Shown here piece by piece: positions 1 to 10,337 of a stretch of 64,000 bases of DNA; position 1 is the first letter of the stretch, and each line of letters begins with the position of its first letter. The stretch comes from Sporothrix humicola (taxonomy: Eukaryota > Ascomycota > Sordariomycetes > Ophiostomatales > Ophiostomataceae), in contig WNYE01000013.1 in NCBI GenBank assembly GCA_021396245.1, forward strand, positions 124,001 through 188,000, read 5' to 3'. The notes below the pieces were generated by a model, which worked only from the letters and a program-made list of their open reading frames with translations, did no database searches and was not told where the DNA came from. The translations under genes were made by a program, and so were the position numbers.

Positions 1-97
1 ATCTATATACAAAAAGGAAATATGGAAAATAGGGGGTATTGAGAAATCAAAAAATCGAAAGAAAAAATATGTTCCCGAAGCTCTTTCTTATGTGACT

Positions 98-2227
98 TTA
101 GTCGTCTGCGACAGAAGATTCTTCGACAGAAGAGCCAGATATGCTTGAGGTCCTTGACGTAAGCTCAGTAGCTGGAGCATAAAGCTGATAGTTAGGCACA
201 TTTGTTCCATCGATGGCCCAAAAGCGCACAACATCCTCCTGCCATTTTCCGACATCGAATGTGCCCAAAATACCTGAAGAAATGTTGTAAAGCTGCACTG
301 CGGCCATCGGCGACATGCGTAAGCTTTGCAAGATCCAGCGGTTGATAAAGTCGGCTTTCTTCCCAGCCACGGCGCGGTTCACTAAAGTCATGATGCCATA
401 CTCTTTGATATAATCGTCGAGGAGCCGCTGGCGTACGGGATCATTCGAGGGACGCTGATACAATCTCTTGAGGGCATCTTTGGGTGGGAACGGGTATTGC
501 TGGACGGCTATCAGGGGATCTGTCACCAGTGTAGGGAAGCTCGTCGTAGGAGGCGTGCCGGTACTAAGGCTACCTCTTGTCGAGATATCCTCCACTGTCC
601 CATTGTCGACATTTCGGTACTCGTTGCCAAAGATGACGAGCATATCTTCATAAGATAGGTTCTTGGGGAAACCCGATTCGCGAACGCAAGCCTCACGGAT
701 ACTGACAAATCGCCGTTCGTGTGCTACAACTGTGTCTCTGGCTTCCTTCTCAAGTTCGTTGAATTTTTGGAGATACTCCAGGTCGTTGTTCTCCACGTAA
801 GCGGCAAACACGGACAGAAATTCTTCAGATCTTGGATCACCCAACAATGCCGCGTCCAGGCCGGCGATATTGTAGTCCGGGCTTCCGCGGCTTTGTCTTA
901 TCATAATATGGGCTCGCAAATCCTCCACGATGGAATTTCTCTCGTTGACCAGCTCTTCAAGATCTTCTCGGGACTCGTTAAGGGCGCTGGATGCTTTAAG
1001 AAGAAGGTCATAGAGGGGATGAACATCGATGGGCAGGTCGCGTCCGATCCCGAGAACAAACTCATCAGTACTTGGCGATATCGCTGGAGTTTCTGGGGCA
1101 CGACTGTTTTGCGATGAGCGTTCAACTATTCGCATAGCGCCGTCTTGCATAGGATTCAGAGCCGGAGTACCTAGGAGGGGAGCGTTGGTGAGTGCAGGCA
1201 GTGCCTGTCCAGCTGGATCAGCGCTGCCAGAGAGACTCTGGAAGAATTTGGCCTCGGAGACTTCCAGCTGCTTTTCTCGACGATCCAGTTTCTTGCTCAT
1301 CTCTTCGTATTCTGCCTCAACAGACGTACACTCGTCCTGAAGCTCCCGGGCTTTGTTAACAAGCTTCGCTGCTTTTTTATGGGGAAGAGCATGTCCCGAC
1401 TGTGAGTGTGTAAGAGCCAAAGTCTGGAGGTCCTTGTCGACCTTGACTTTATCAGAGCGCAAGCTCACAAGCTTTCTTCGAAGCTCCGACATCTTTTTGC
1501 GATAATTGTGTGTTCCTCTTCTTCGGTCATACAACCGAGCCCACAGGGTCTGGATGGCGGCGGCATGGCCGGGGTTTTGCGTAAGCGAAAGGCTGTGGCC
1601 ACCGCTCATCTGGCCATCTAATGGCAGGAGGCCGCTATTATTACCGGCGTCGTATTGGTAGCTAGCAGCCGGAGGATTCCCGGCCGGAGCGGAGACATCA
1701 TGTAAAGCGCCGGAAATAGTGGGGAAGACACCAGACCATGGACTAGAGAACTGAAGGCTCCGCAAGTCCCGGCGCGCCGCCCGGCCCGGTGAAGAAACGC
1801 CAGAAAAGATATCGGACTCTTCACTGTCGGAAGCTTCGGTGCCGCCGGCTTGTTCAAATGGCGCGGCCATGTTGAAGCCTCCATGAATAGGTAGATCGTT
1901 TAGCAATGGCCGGTCGGATGAATGATCGGAGAGGACACCGGTTTGTCCATGGGGAGGTGCTTGGCGGTGTTCATTTGGATGTGCTTGAGAAGGGCCCCCG
2001 AGGGGCCGGACAACGAGGGGCCGTGGATACTGCGCGACAAAGGAGTAGGGAGGTTGCTTGCTTGGAACGTCGTCGGAGCTTTTGCGACCAAGATGCACTT
2101 TTAGTGCTTCTTCGGCAACGATATCGATGTGTGGCTCCTTGACAAGGAGGCTTAGTCGGTTTCTCTCATTCTCATTCTCTTTGGATATTGTTGGCGACGA
2201 TTGAGGCCGGGCCGTCGTCGGTGTCAT
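98..2227 (-). CDS. Uncharacterised coiled-coil protein, 709 aa, single exon
   Basis: I do not recognise a named family. The open frame is uninterrupted over 709 codons and begins with ATG at 2227. The first ~215 residues are rich in Pro, Ser and Gly and probably disordered. Residues ~220-335 form a strongly charged heptad-like stretch (Arg/Lys/Glu/Leu, including ELRRKLVSLRSDKVKVDKD) expected to be coiled coil. Shorter helical, acidic segments follow near 405-445 and 475-510. The C-terminal ~110 residues look folded (FINRWILQSLRMSPMAAVQL, then DVGKWQEDVVRFWAIDG) before a Ser/Asp-rich tail. There is no signal peptide or membrane segment. The layout (disordered N-terminus, coiled coil, small C-terminal domain) suggests a structural or adaptor protein, but that is inference. 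It is divergent from the DUF6590 gene, with about 1.7 kb between the two starts. Confidence 0.85.
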   Translation of the reverse strand: MTPTTARPQSSPTISKENENERNRLSLLVKEPHIDIVAEEALKVHLGRKSSDDVPSKQPPYSFVAQYPRPLVVRPLGGPSQAHPNEHRQAPPHGQTGVLSDHSSDRPLLNDLPIHGGFNMAAPFEQAGGTEASDSEESDIFSGVSSPGRAARRDLRSLQFSSPWSGVFPTISGALHDVSAPAGNPPAASYQYDAGNNSGLLPLDGQMSGGHSLSLTQNPGHAAAIQTLWARLYDRRRGTHNYRKKMSELRRKLVSLRSDKVKVDKDLQTLALTHSQSGHALPHKKAAKLVNKARELQDECTSVEAEYEEMSKKLDRREKQLEVSEAKFFQSLSGSADPAGQALPALTNAPLLGTPALNPMQDGAMRIVERSSQNSRAPETPAISPSTDEFVLGIGRDLPIDVHPLYDLLLKASSALNESREDLEELVNERNSIVEDLRAHIMIRQSRGSPDYNIAGLDAALLGDPRSEEFLSVFAAYVENNDLEYLQKFNELEKEARDTVVAHERRFVSIREACVRESGFPKNLSYEDMLVIFGNEYRNVDNGTVEDISTRGSLSTGTPPTTSFPTLVTDPLIAVQQYPFPPKDALKRLYQRPSNDPVRQRLLDDYIKEYGIMTLVNRAVAGKKADFINRWILQSLRMSPMAAVQLYNISSGILGTFDVGKWQEDVVRFWAIDGTNVPNYQLYAPATELTSRTSSISGSSVEESSVADD

Positions 2228-3953
2228 GGCTTGTCCTCTTGTTGTTTAGTACCGTCGAGGTGTATGGAGCGACAAGGCTATCATGGATGGTTGGGGAGAA
2301 GAGGCAGAGGGGAAATCAGTAGGAGAGGGAAGGCTGAGAAACATGTGAGTAGCCGCGTCAAGTGCGAGAATAGCACAAAAAATCGGAGCTCAAGGGCAGA
2401 CTTGCCACGGCGCACATGCATGCGCGCTCGGGAAGACGCGCAATGCTGTGGGATGGTAAAAAGGCAAGACTAAAGTGACGAAAAATACGATATCCCAGAA
2501 TGTCTGTATTTTTTGAGAAGCAGCGAGCACAAGGCGGCTCTGCTTCAATACCCCCCCTTTCCCCGATGGAACTTCGTGCCAGAAACTCAGTCGAGAAACC
2601 GTCCAATGACATGCCACTTGACAACCAAAACAGGGCGACCACTCACAATGTTCGCCTGCACGGGTAAAGAAGCGAAGTGCTGCCTGAGAACAATCAGAGG
2701 GCGAATTCAAGCGGGATAAAGTCTGAGCACACCTGGCAGTGCGGGGGTTCGACCTCGATTTGTTGCTTGCTGAAAGTGGCATGTAGGCGAGTTTTTGGCA
2801 GCGTTCTGATGCCATTCGAAATGGGACTGTTATTGGGTTTTTGAGAGGACGAGTTGATATTTCTAGGACATGAGAGATTGTTGATGTTTTGTTTCGAGAA
2901 GCGCGCGCTTTCCTGTTCTGGCACAGGAGGTAATTGCCCTTGTCATGATGCCTCTTGTCCGGCAAGAGCACATTCGCTCTTTCTCTCCCTTCTACACAAC
3001 CATCAAGTAACCCTTAAAGGCAAGAGCATTCGGCATTCCTTGCACATCCTGGGGCTGGCCATGCTGCACACGGAGAAGGAACGATTGGATCAAGGCCCTT
3101 GCAACCCAGCCGCACCTTCTTGCCCTTCTGCATTTTGCAACCTCACCCTGCCCACCATCTTTTAAGCCAATACACCAAGATGGGAAGGCACGCACAGTGG
3201 AAGCCTAAGGGGACTGCTTCCCCGTTCTGTCCCTTCTCTGACCAAAACATAAAATCCCTCTATCAACATCCACATCTTCGCGACACAAGGCATACTGATG
3301 CCGGCTCGTCCAATGGCTGCCGTTCCGGACAGGCTTTCTTCCTGATTATTCGCGTTCCCCTCTACCTGTCGCCCCTTCTTATTTGCACCTTCGACATGCA
3401 GGCCATTATTTCAGGCCCTGACGCCACATTCGGTGCCCGAGATCGTTGAGGCCAAGTCACCTCCCATACATGGACATATAATCACGAGAACGGGATCCTC
3501 GGCCAATGGAGCTCTGCGTCAATATATTTGCACAAGTCTTGCACACTCTCTCTCCTTTGAGTTCACCGTCTTTTACTTTCTTCTCGCATCAGACATGCTA
3601 TTTTGACAAATATTCAAGACACAATACTTGCACTTTCCCGCTTGGCAAGCTGCCTTGGACTGGGTTTTTCTGCAGATGCCACGCACTGTTTGACGCAAGG
3701 CTACACGTCTCTCGGGCTGGACTGCAGTAGTGCTGAGATTCCCATATATGCCCGCTGGTTCGACACCTCAGGAGCCAGGATTTGACAAAGACATTTCTTC
3801 TTCTCCAGATTGCTTCGTGATCTAGATTCCACTTTGGATATTTTCCGCCTCATTGTTTTGCTTTTGTTGTTTCCAGGTCTCCGCGGCCTTCATCGGTTTC
3901 TCCTTTTCGGTCTATTTCGCCTCATAATATCGTTTCCGGTGTCTTTCTCTACG
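2228..3953. other. Divergent intergenic region between two genes
   Basis: This 1.7-kb spacer separates the starts of two divergent genes and so should hold both promoters and 5' leaders. I see no convincing coding region. The small open frames here lack introns, domain signatures and biased codon use. Pyrimidine-rich stretches near 3540-3600 and 3795-3950 precede the ATG at 3954 and fit a fungal 5' leader. An intron in that leader, ending in the CTCCAG at about 3808, is possible but unproven. Confidence 0.5.
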
Positions 3954-6065
3954 ATGGTAGACGGAGGCGAGAAATTCATTCCTGCAGTCGTGTCAGGAGA
4001 GCTTACGACAGAGCAACAGTCTCAGAATGGTGTCCATTCCGCCGTGGACAACGTCACATACAACATGGGGCATTTGAGCACAGGGAACATGTCCGTACCG
4101 CGGAGCATGGTCAACAATAACTCAGTGGACGACGATATCATTGACAGCCTCGCCAACCTGGCAGAAGGGTTTCATATCTCACCGACCAATTTATCTCCCA
4201 CAGCCGACCCTTACCAAGTTCACCAGCGGCGAGGGTCTAGTATCGTGTCAGGAAGCAGTGGGGTATCTCGCTCGATCGGCTCATACCAGTATCACGGGCA
4301 AAGTGGACTTCTTGGATCACCGATTCAATACAGCCATTTTCAGAACGCCTACACGAGCCATCCAAACCCAAAATTTTACGGCGGGCCCTTCACACAAACA
4401 GCTTCCCCCAATCTATATGGCTATCATCAATCCCTATCACCCCAACATAATGGGACTGTTTGGCCACCATCTGCCCAACAAAGGAGTGATGTCTCCACAG
4501 ATGCGTATGACGACCTGGCACACAGATCGCTCGCCGGCGCCCAAGCCCTTCCGAGACAGGCCGACCACACACACACCCGGCTCGGATCAACTCAGTCTGA
4601 TCTAATTCCAGAAGGCTTAGAGTTGGCTCAGGGACATGCCCAGCCTCAGATATACCACAATATTGTAGCAAACGGCTCTCATGCCGTCGCAACTCTGCAT
4701 GCACCACCCGGGCCGAACGCCCAAAGCAATAACCGCCCACGACGCACCCGGCACAGAGCCCGGCGATCTTCAGGTGCAGGTGTGTACCAAATGATATACT
4801 TTCCTTTTTGTGAAAAAGTGCCATATATAAGAAACGTGTCTAACAAGCTCTTGGAGATCCCCCCGGCGCTTTCCCTCAGTCAGTGGCTCGCGGGTATGGG
4901 AATCAAGGGCCAGGCCAAAGACGGCATTATCAAAGTTCCTTGGATGGAATTCTCAATGGTACAATAAACCCTTTCCAGGGACACATGATACATCGACATG
5001 ATGGAGCTATGGCCCAGTGATGGATTGCTAATATTTACTCGCATTTAGCACCACAATCCTTGACCGAGACCGGCGGCTTGGGCTCACTCGGGCTTCTCGA
5101 CGATCATGCACAAGGTCCGCGCTACTCTACTTTCTCCTGTACTACCACGCTCTTTTCATGACATATTTCTAATATTAAATGCTCTTCTTATAGACGAGAT
5201 AGATACCAGCATCGATGAACTTGCCGAAGGACAGTTGTTTCACGGGACGGAGCAAACAGGTAAATATCACCAGGGAAAAAAATAAGCAAATGACTAAGAT
5301 CACCCAACTTACAATTCAAATTTAGATTTCACATCCAACGCTTACAATAATTTGCCAACCTCACCTACTGCTCCACTACTAGGACCTGGACATGTGCGTC
5401 CTGGATTCGATCGCCAAGCTGGACGTGAGTTGCCGTAATTACCTTTCAAAATACAGAAAATGAATTACTGACAAGGAAAAGGGACATATCATGTTCATGG
5501 TTCTAGGGAATTCACAGTAGGCCGGGTGAGTAAAGTTCTCCACACTTCGATAAATAAATAATTCCGAATGTAGGTCCTGACCGATTTTATTCACCAGGTT
5601 TTCAAGATTGAATGGCCTGAGCCAAAAGGCTCCCGGAAGGATAGCACCCTTGTGTCCGGCGACGGCAATACCAAGCTTGAGGATTATGTCCACGTCAAGA
5701 CGCGGCGGTTTGTCGTCGCCTTAACCGGAACTGGGCACAGCTGCTGTCTCCCAGTTCTCACCTATGGGACTCGCGGTTGTACCAAACAGGGTGCCAAAGC
5801 AACCCAGCACGGCATCATCTATTCTCAAGGCCAAGCTCCAACCCTAGCGAACAACGAGCCTGCTTTGGGCTACGCCCCCATCATGATGGTCCCAGCCTCG
5901 AGTTCGGAGAAGCTGAGCTGGCAATCACGCATCAACTACGCCAAGCCCCATACCATCGAACACAACGTCCATGTGAAGTTTATTGGCCATATTGACGAGA
6001 GCCACAGATCATTCATCCTAGCAAACATGTTTGATGCCATGCAGAACCATCAGGACAGCATGTAG
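3954..6065 (+). CDS. DUF6590 domain protein, six exons, 522 aa
   Basis: Predicted exons are 3954-4779, 5049-5114, 5194-5259, 5326-5424, 5482-5525 and 5598-6065. Every junction has GT/AG ends and keeps frame, giving 522 residues. Residues 1-275 are low-complexity (Ser, Gly, Tyr, His, Gln), with short acidic repeats of the form DDxIDSLANLAEGF. Exons 2 and 3, both exactly 66 nt, encode a related motif (SIDELAEGQLF). Residues ~354-505 match the fungal DUF6590 fold: entry motif TVGRVFKIEWPEPKGS, then a basic segment KTRRFVVALTGTGHSCCLPV, then GHIDESHRSFIL near the end. The biochemical role of DUF6590 is unknown. Members usually carry a disordered N-terminus, as here. The first ATG in frame is at 3954; upstream in-frame sequence lacks an ATG. 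Intron 1 (4780-5048) could be left unspliced, giving a 338-residue product without the domain (stop at 4967), so alternative splicing is conceivable. Confidence 0.83.
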
Positions 6066-7201
6066 GCGCATAGCACATGATGCTCTTACCCGGATCGGTC
6101 TTCCTTCATTCGTTCCACAGATGACATCATTCATGACTTGATATGACTGCTCTTTAGAAGGTCTGTATGCTTCAAATACTACACGTTGATGGCTGTTTTA
6201 TTCTATCGTCCCATTTTGGTTATCCCTAACACTATATTACGTTTTATTCTGTCTTCACACTTTATTTCATTTTAATTATTTCTACTTTTTTCATTGGATG
6301 TTTTTCTTAAAAAAAAAATATCATATTTCACATTTTGGAGAAAAATACAAGGGATCCGGATTTTACGTCAAACTTTCTCATTTAACCTTTCTCACATTAA
6401 AGAAACTGTCATTGGAAATTGCTTGATGCTCAAACTCAAAGCGATTCAACTTTACTAACTTGGCAGTGCTGTTGTGTCCACGCTGATTATGAGAAAAGCC
6501 CCCCCCCCCCCCCAAAAAAGGACAGGAAAAAAAAAAAGGGGGGGGGGGGGGCCAAAGGGACGCGGGTGATTTGGGTACTGGTACAAAACAACTGTTGTTG
6601 TAACTCATGGCGACTATGATCTATGTATTTCCTCTTATATTGGCCTGGGATGGCAGTAGATTCTGTAGCACTACTATTGGAAGGCATTATTGGTATATGC
6701 ACGTTCGGGAGTGTGACGCATTTTAGTTTTCTCAATTTTTTTTCTTTATTGATTTTGGAAAATAGGGACAAAAAAACTCGCAAGCCCATTATCCCATCCC
6801 ACTCCGCACGTCCTTGTGCCTCTTGGTTGCCGAAGTGTATCAAAAGAAGAAGGACCATAGAAAAAGAGACGCAAGCCCCTTATTTTTTGAACAATGAAAA
6901 AAGAACAACAGATGCCCGTCCCGTGGACGACAGTGAGGACGGGGACTAAAGAAGTATCGGGAACAAAGGGGAACTGTGAGGAGAGATATAATCTCTCACG
7001 CCGTTTGTTTTATCTCCGTCTTCTCGTCCCTCGTCCGTCCTGCCGTGCGCACAGGTTTTTGGTTTTCGTTTTTTGGTTGCTGGCTCTCGCTTGTCCTGAC
7101 CTGTCCCAAATGCACGCCAATAACCCCTAAACCTTCTCGTCACCCGTCCCCAACGAAAGTCATCATTCCGTCTACCGTCCTACCGAACCCGGGCGAAGCA
7201 T
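6066..7201. other. Intergenic region with long C, A and G homopolymers
   Basis: This spacer lies between the 3' ends of two convergent genes. The first 400 bp are AT-rich, as expected for a fungal 3' untranslated and terminator region. At 6499-6551 there is a run of 15 C, then 6 A, a short GGACAGG, 11 A and 14 G. The C and G runs are complementary and flank a purine loop. The remainder (6600-7200) shows no convincing gene. Confidence 0.6.
6499..6551. repeat. C15 / A11 / G14 homopolymer cluster
   Basis: Directly visible: C at 6499-6513, A at 6514-6519, A at 6527-6537 and G at 6538-6551. The C and G arms could pair in a hairpin with a loop of about 24 nt. Each run alone could also form a G-quadruplex or i-motif. 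Length may be unreliable in the assembly because such runs are prone to sequencing error. Confidence 0.9.
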
Positions 7202-8370
7202 TTATGCCTCGGTCAGGGCGCGGTGGATGCGCTGGCCACGCTGTCTTGAGGACAGGTGGGCGACGGACGAGGCGGTGGCCTCACCCTTGGCAACGGTCTC
7301 CTCAGCCTCGGTCAGGATCAGCTCGATGTGGCAGGGGTTCGACATGTACGGGTTGATCTATAAAGGTGGGTTAGTATGAGGTGCAAGAGATCGTTCGAGC
7401 AGTGTGACTTACGCGACCGTGAGCGCGGTACGTCCGCCGGCGCTGCTTGGGTGCCTGGTTGACCTGGATGTGCTTGACGACCAGGTTGGAGGTGTCGAGG
7501 CCCTTGGCGTCGGCGTTGGACTCGGCGTTCTTGAGCAGACCGAGCAGGAACTCGGCGGACTTCTTGGGCCAGCGGGCCTTGGAGACACCGAACTGCTTGC
7601 CCTGGGCGGTGCGGCCGGTGGAGCCGGCGTACCGGCGCATGGGGACAGCCTCGACCTTCTCCTTGACGTTCTCGAGGAAGGTGACAGCGCGCTGCAGCTT
7701 CCAGCCGTTGATGGCCTGGGCGGTCTCGCGGGTGTTCTTGAAGGACACACGCAGGTAGGCACCGCGAGCGCGGGCCGACTTGGCGGGAGCAATCTCCGTG
7801 GCGGCGTAACGAACCTGGGAGGGGGGTTAGTATTTCCGCCTTTTGTCTTTCTGGAAATGTTGTTGCACAATTTTCACGTTGGATTCTCCCTCGCGTGCAT
7901 CGTATCAAAATCAAGATCGATCTTGTCTAGTCCACGCTCAAGATCTCCAACCCAAACCAATGCCGCTGCCTTTCTGCCGATTGCTCGTGTATGCTCGTGC
8001 TTTCGAGTCCGCTTCGTGTGGACATTATGTGTTGTTTCCTGCCCTGGATTGTGTTTAATTTGACTTGGGTCGTCGTCTCATTCGGCATTGCGGTTTGACA
8101 TTCCATGTTCCGACACGATTCTCCCACCACAAGCCCGTTCGTTCTGGTCGAAAAGCATTCGGTCAAGGGTCAATCGATACACGATCGTGTTGTCGTCGGG
8201 AGCATCGTTTGTGGTCAGACATTGTCGTCCTTGTCGTCGAGTTTCGAGATGTCGTCGCAGCAATTCGGGAGCAGAGAGCACGGCAGCCAGGCGGCGGCAT
8301 CGATCGAATCGAAATGAATCCAACATGAAATTGTCGTGTCCTCCAAGCGTATTCACATCCGACTTACCAT
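7202..8370 (-). CDS. RPL17: 60S ribosomal protein L17 (uL22)
   Basis: A structural protein of the large ribosomal subunit that lines the peptide exit tunnel. Exons on the minus strand are 8368-8370, 7413-7814 and 7202-7357, giving 186 residues, close to the ~184 usual for the family. The first coding exon is only the start codon: ATG is followed at once by a GTAAGT donor. Exon 2 then opens with VRYAATE, the conserved uL22 N-terminus after Met. Family blocks are clear: VSFKNTRETAQAINGWKL, VPMRRYAGSTGRTAQGKQFG, RWPKKSAEFLLGLLKNAESN and HIQVNQAPKQRRRTYRAHGR. The last exon supplies INPYMSNPCHIELILTE and ends with TAA. The first intron is long (553 nt, 7815-8367), a common feature of fungal ribosomal protein genes. 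It is divergent from NOP1, with 775 bp between start codons. Confidence 0.97.
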
Positions 8371-9145
8371 CTTGTCTGTTGGGTGGTGAAGATGGCGGGT
8401 GTTGTTGTTGTTGATTGATGATGGGAAAACGTCGAGATTGGGAGAGCGAACTTCTTTCCTTGGTGAAAATCGACACTGGCAATATTTTTTTTCAGGCCTG
8501 GGGCCATTTGCGAGGGAAAGAATGAGTGGGGCCCGCACGCTCCGAAAAATTTGTCGCCCACTCTTGGTACAGTTTTCTTAGTATGGTTGGCTTGAGGGGC
8601 CAGAATGGCAGAGGGGAAAGGGCAGAGGCTAGGGTTGGGCTGCCCTACAATATTAGTCGGCAGGCGAGAATTGGGAGAGAAAAAGGTGGATCTTTGTCAA
8701 AATCTTTGTCATCCAAGCGGACCCCTTGCACGTGACAGTCTTGCATAAATAAATGGGTCTGGTCCAGAATTCTGGACGGGATCAGCAATATATTTTGTCC
8801 GCTGTGGATCTTATCTGCCTCGCTCCTATTGGCTACGGCAGAAAAAGGCGGAAACTAAAAATTTTGTAGCTCCATTGGTCGGATGGACCTAGCAAAGCAA
8901 CTTTTTTTTTCTCAAGTCGACTCGCTTTTGCCTTCGCCGCCTCGCTCTTTTTCCCCCTAGCAAAAAGTTTTGCCTTTGACTTTTTTTGCCAATTTATCTT
9001 CACCTCTCGCAAGGAAAAGCAAGGAATACAAATCCGAGCATCTCTATTTTCTTCTCTTGTTTCTCTTCTTTCCAGAGAGTTTCAACCGACTTATTGTCCT
9101 CCTTTTCCTCCTCTTTTTACCTCCCTCAACCCCCCAACAACAACA
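8371..9145. promoter_or_regulatory. Bidirectional promoter of RPL17 and NOP1
   Basis: This 775-bp region separates two divergent ribosome-synthesis genes. Two inverted CCAAT boxes (ATTGG) lie at 8828-8832 and 8874-8878, 46 bp apart and about 320 and 270 bp upstream of the NOP1 start. A CTAGGGTT element followed by GCCCTA sits near 8629-8648. CCCTA/TAGGG-type elements are known from fungal ribosomal protein promoters. A pyrimidine-rich stretch (8900-9140) leads to NOP1 and ends in CAACAACAATGG, a strong fungal start context. That these sites drive both genes is inference. Confidence 0.6.
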
Positions 9146-10337
9146 ATGGGCTTCGTTCCTCGTGGCGGTCCTCGCGGCGGCAGCCGTGGTGGTTTTGGCG
9201 GTGACCGTGGCGGTCGCGGTGGTGCTCGCGGCGGTGGCCGCGGTGGTTTCGGTGGTCCCAGCCGTGGCGGCTTTGGTGACCGTGGCGGTCGTGGCGGTCC
9301 TCGCGGCGGTGCTCGTGGCGGCCGCGGCGGCCCTCGCGGTGGTGCCCGTGGCGGCCGTGGTGGTGCCGGCGGTGCTGCTGGTGGCCGCAAGGTCGTGGTG
9401 GTAAGTTGAGATCCCTACGAGCATTCCCAGGTTTGGTTTGAGCTTTAATGTTCGAACTGGCTTCGTTTGAGCTCCTGAGCTTCTTCTTCGCATCGAGTCG
9501 CATTTTGCTAACTGCTTCTCTCTTTTCTTCAATAGGAGCCCCATCGTCACAAGGGTATCTTCGTCGCTCGCGGCGGCAAGGAGGATCTGCTGGCCACCGG
9601 CAACTTCGCCCCCGGCATTTCTGTCTACGGCGAGAAGCGCATTTCCGTTGAGAACACGACCAAGAACGAGGATGGCACTCCGGCCGGCAAGGTCGAGTAC
9701 CGCATCTGGAACCCTTTCCGTTCCAAGCTGGCTGCTGGTATTCTGGGTGGTGTCGACAACCTTTTCATCAAGCCCGGCTCCAAGGTTCTCTGTATGTGCT
9801 CCCAGAACAAATTTCCTGTTTTTTAACTCGCTTTTCTCAAATTTCCTCGACTAACCTCTTTCCCCAGACCTCGGTGCTGCTTCCGGTACCTCCGTCTCCC
9901 ACGTTTCCGATCTGGTCGGCCCTACCGGCATGGTCTACGCCGTCGAGTTCTCCCACCGTTCCGGCCGTGATCTGATCAACATGGCCTCGAAGCGCCCCAA
10001 CATTGTCCCCATTGTCCAGGACGCCCGCCACCCGCTCAAGTACCGCTTCCTCGTCCCCATGGTCGACGTCGTCTTCTCGGATGTCGCCCAGCCCGACCAG
10101 GCCCGTATTGTCGCCCTCAACGCCAGCATGTTCCTGCGGCAAGGCGGTGGCCTGCTGCTGAGCATCAAGGCCAACTGTATCGACTCGACGGCGGCCCCCG
10201 AGGCTGTCTTTGCCAGCGAGGTGCAGAAGCTCAAGGAGTCGCGCTTCTTCCCCAAGGAGCAGCTGACGCTGGAGCCATACGAGCGTGACCACGCCCTGGT
10301 TGCGGCCGTGTACCTGCAGAAGGAGTTTGAGGGTTAA
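9146..10337 (+). CDS. NOP1: Fibrillarin, box C/D snoRNP 2'-O-methyltransferase
   Basis: Nucleolar enzyme that methylates 2'-OH groups of rRNA, guided by box C/D snoRNAs together with Nop56, Nop58 and Snu13. Exons are 9146-9400, 9536-9791 and 9868-10337, giving 326 residues, the usual length. Exon 1 is almost wholly the GAR domain (RGG and FGG repeats to about residue 80), ending KVVV. Exon 2 carries the N-terminal subdomain (EPHRHKGIFVARGGKEDL, YRIWNPFRSKLAAGILGG). The SAM-binding motif YLGAASGTSVSHVSD starts at residue 171, across the exon 2/3 junction. Further conserved blocks are VYAVEFSHRSGRDL, PIVQDARHP and VFSDVAQPDQ, then SIKANC, which holds a conserved lysine, and LEPYERDHALV near the C-terminus. 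The ATG context is CAACAACAATGG. It shares its upstream region with RPL17. Confidence 0.98.

Noticed and set aside
9044..9550. Long frames antisense to the fibrillarin GAR region
   Set aside because: The GGN/CGN repeat is open in all frames; these are shadows of the NOP1 exon.
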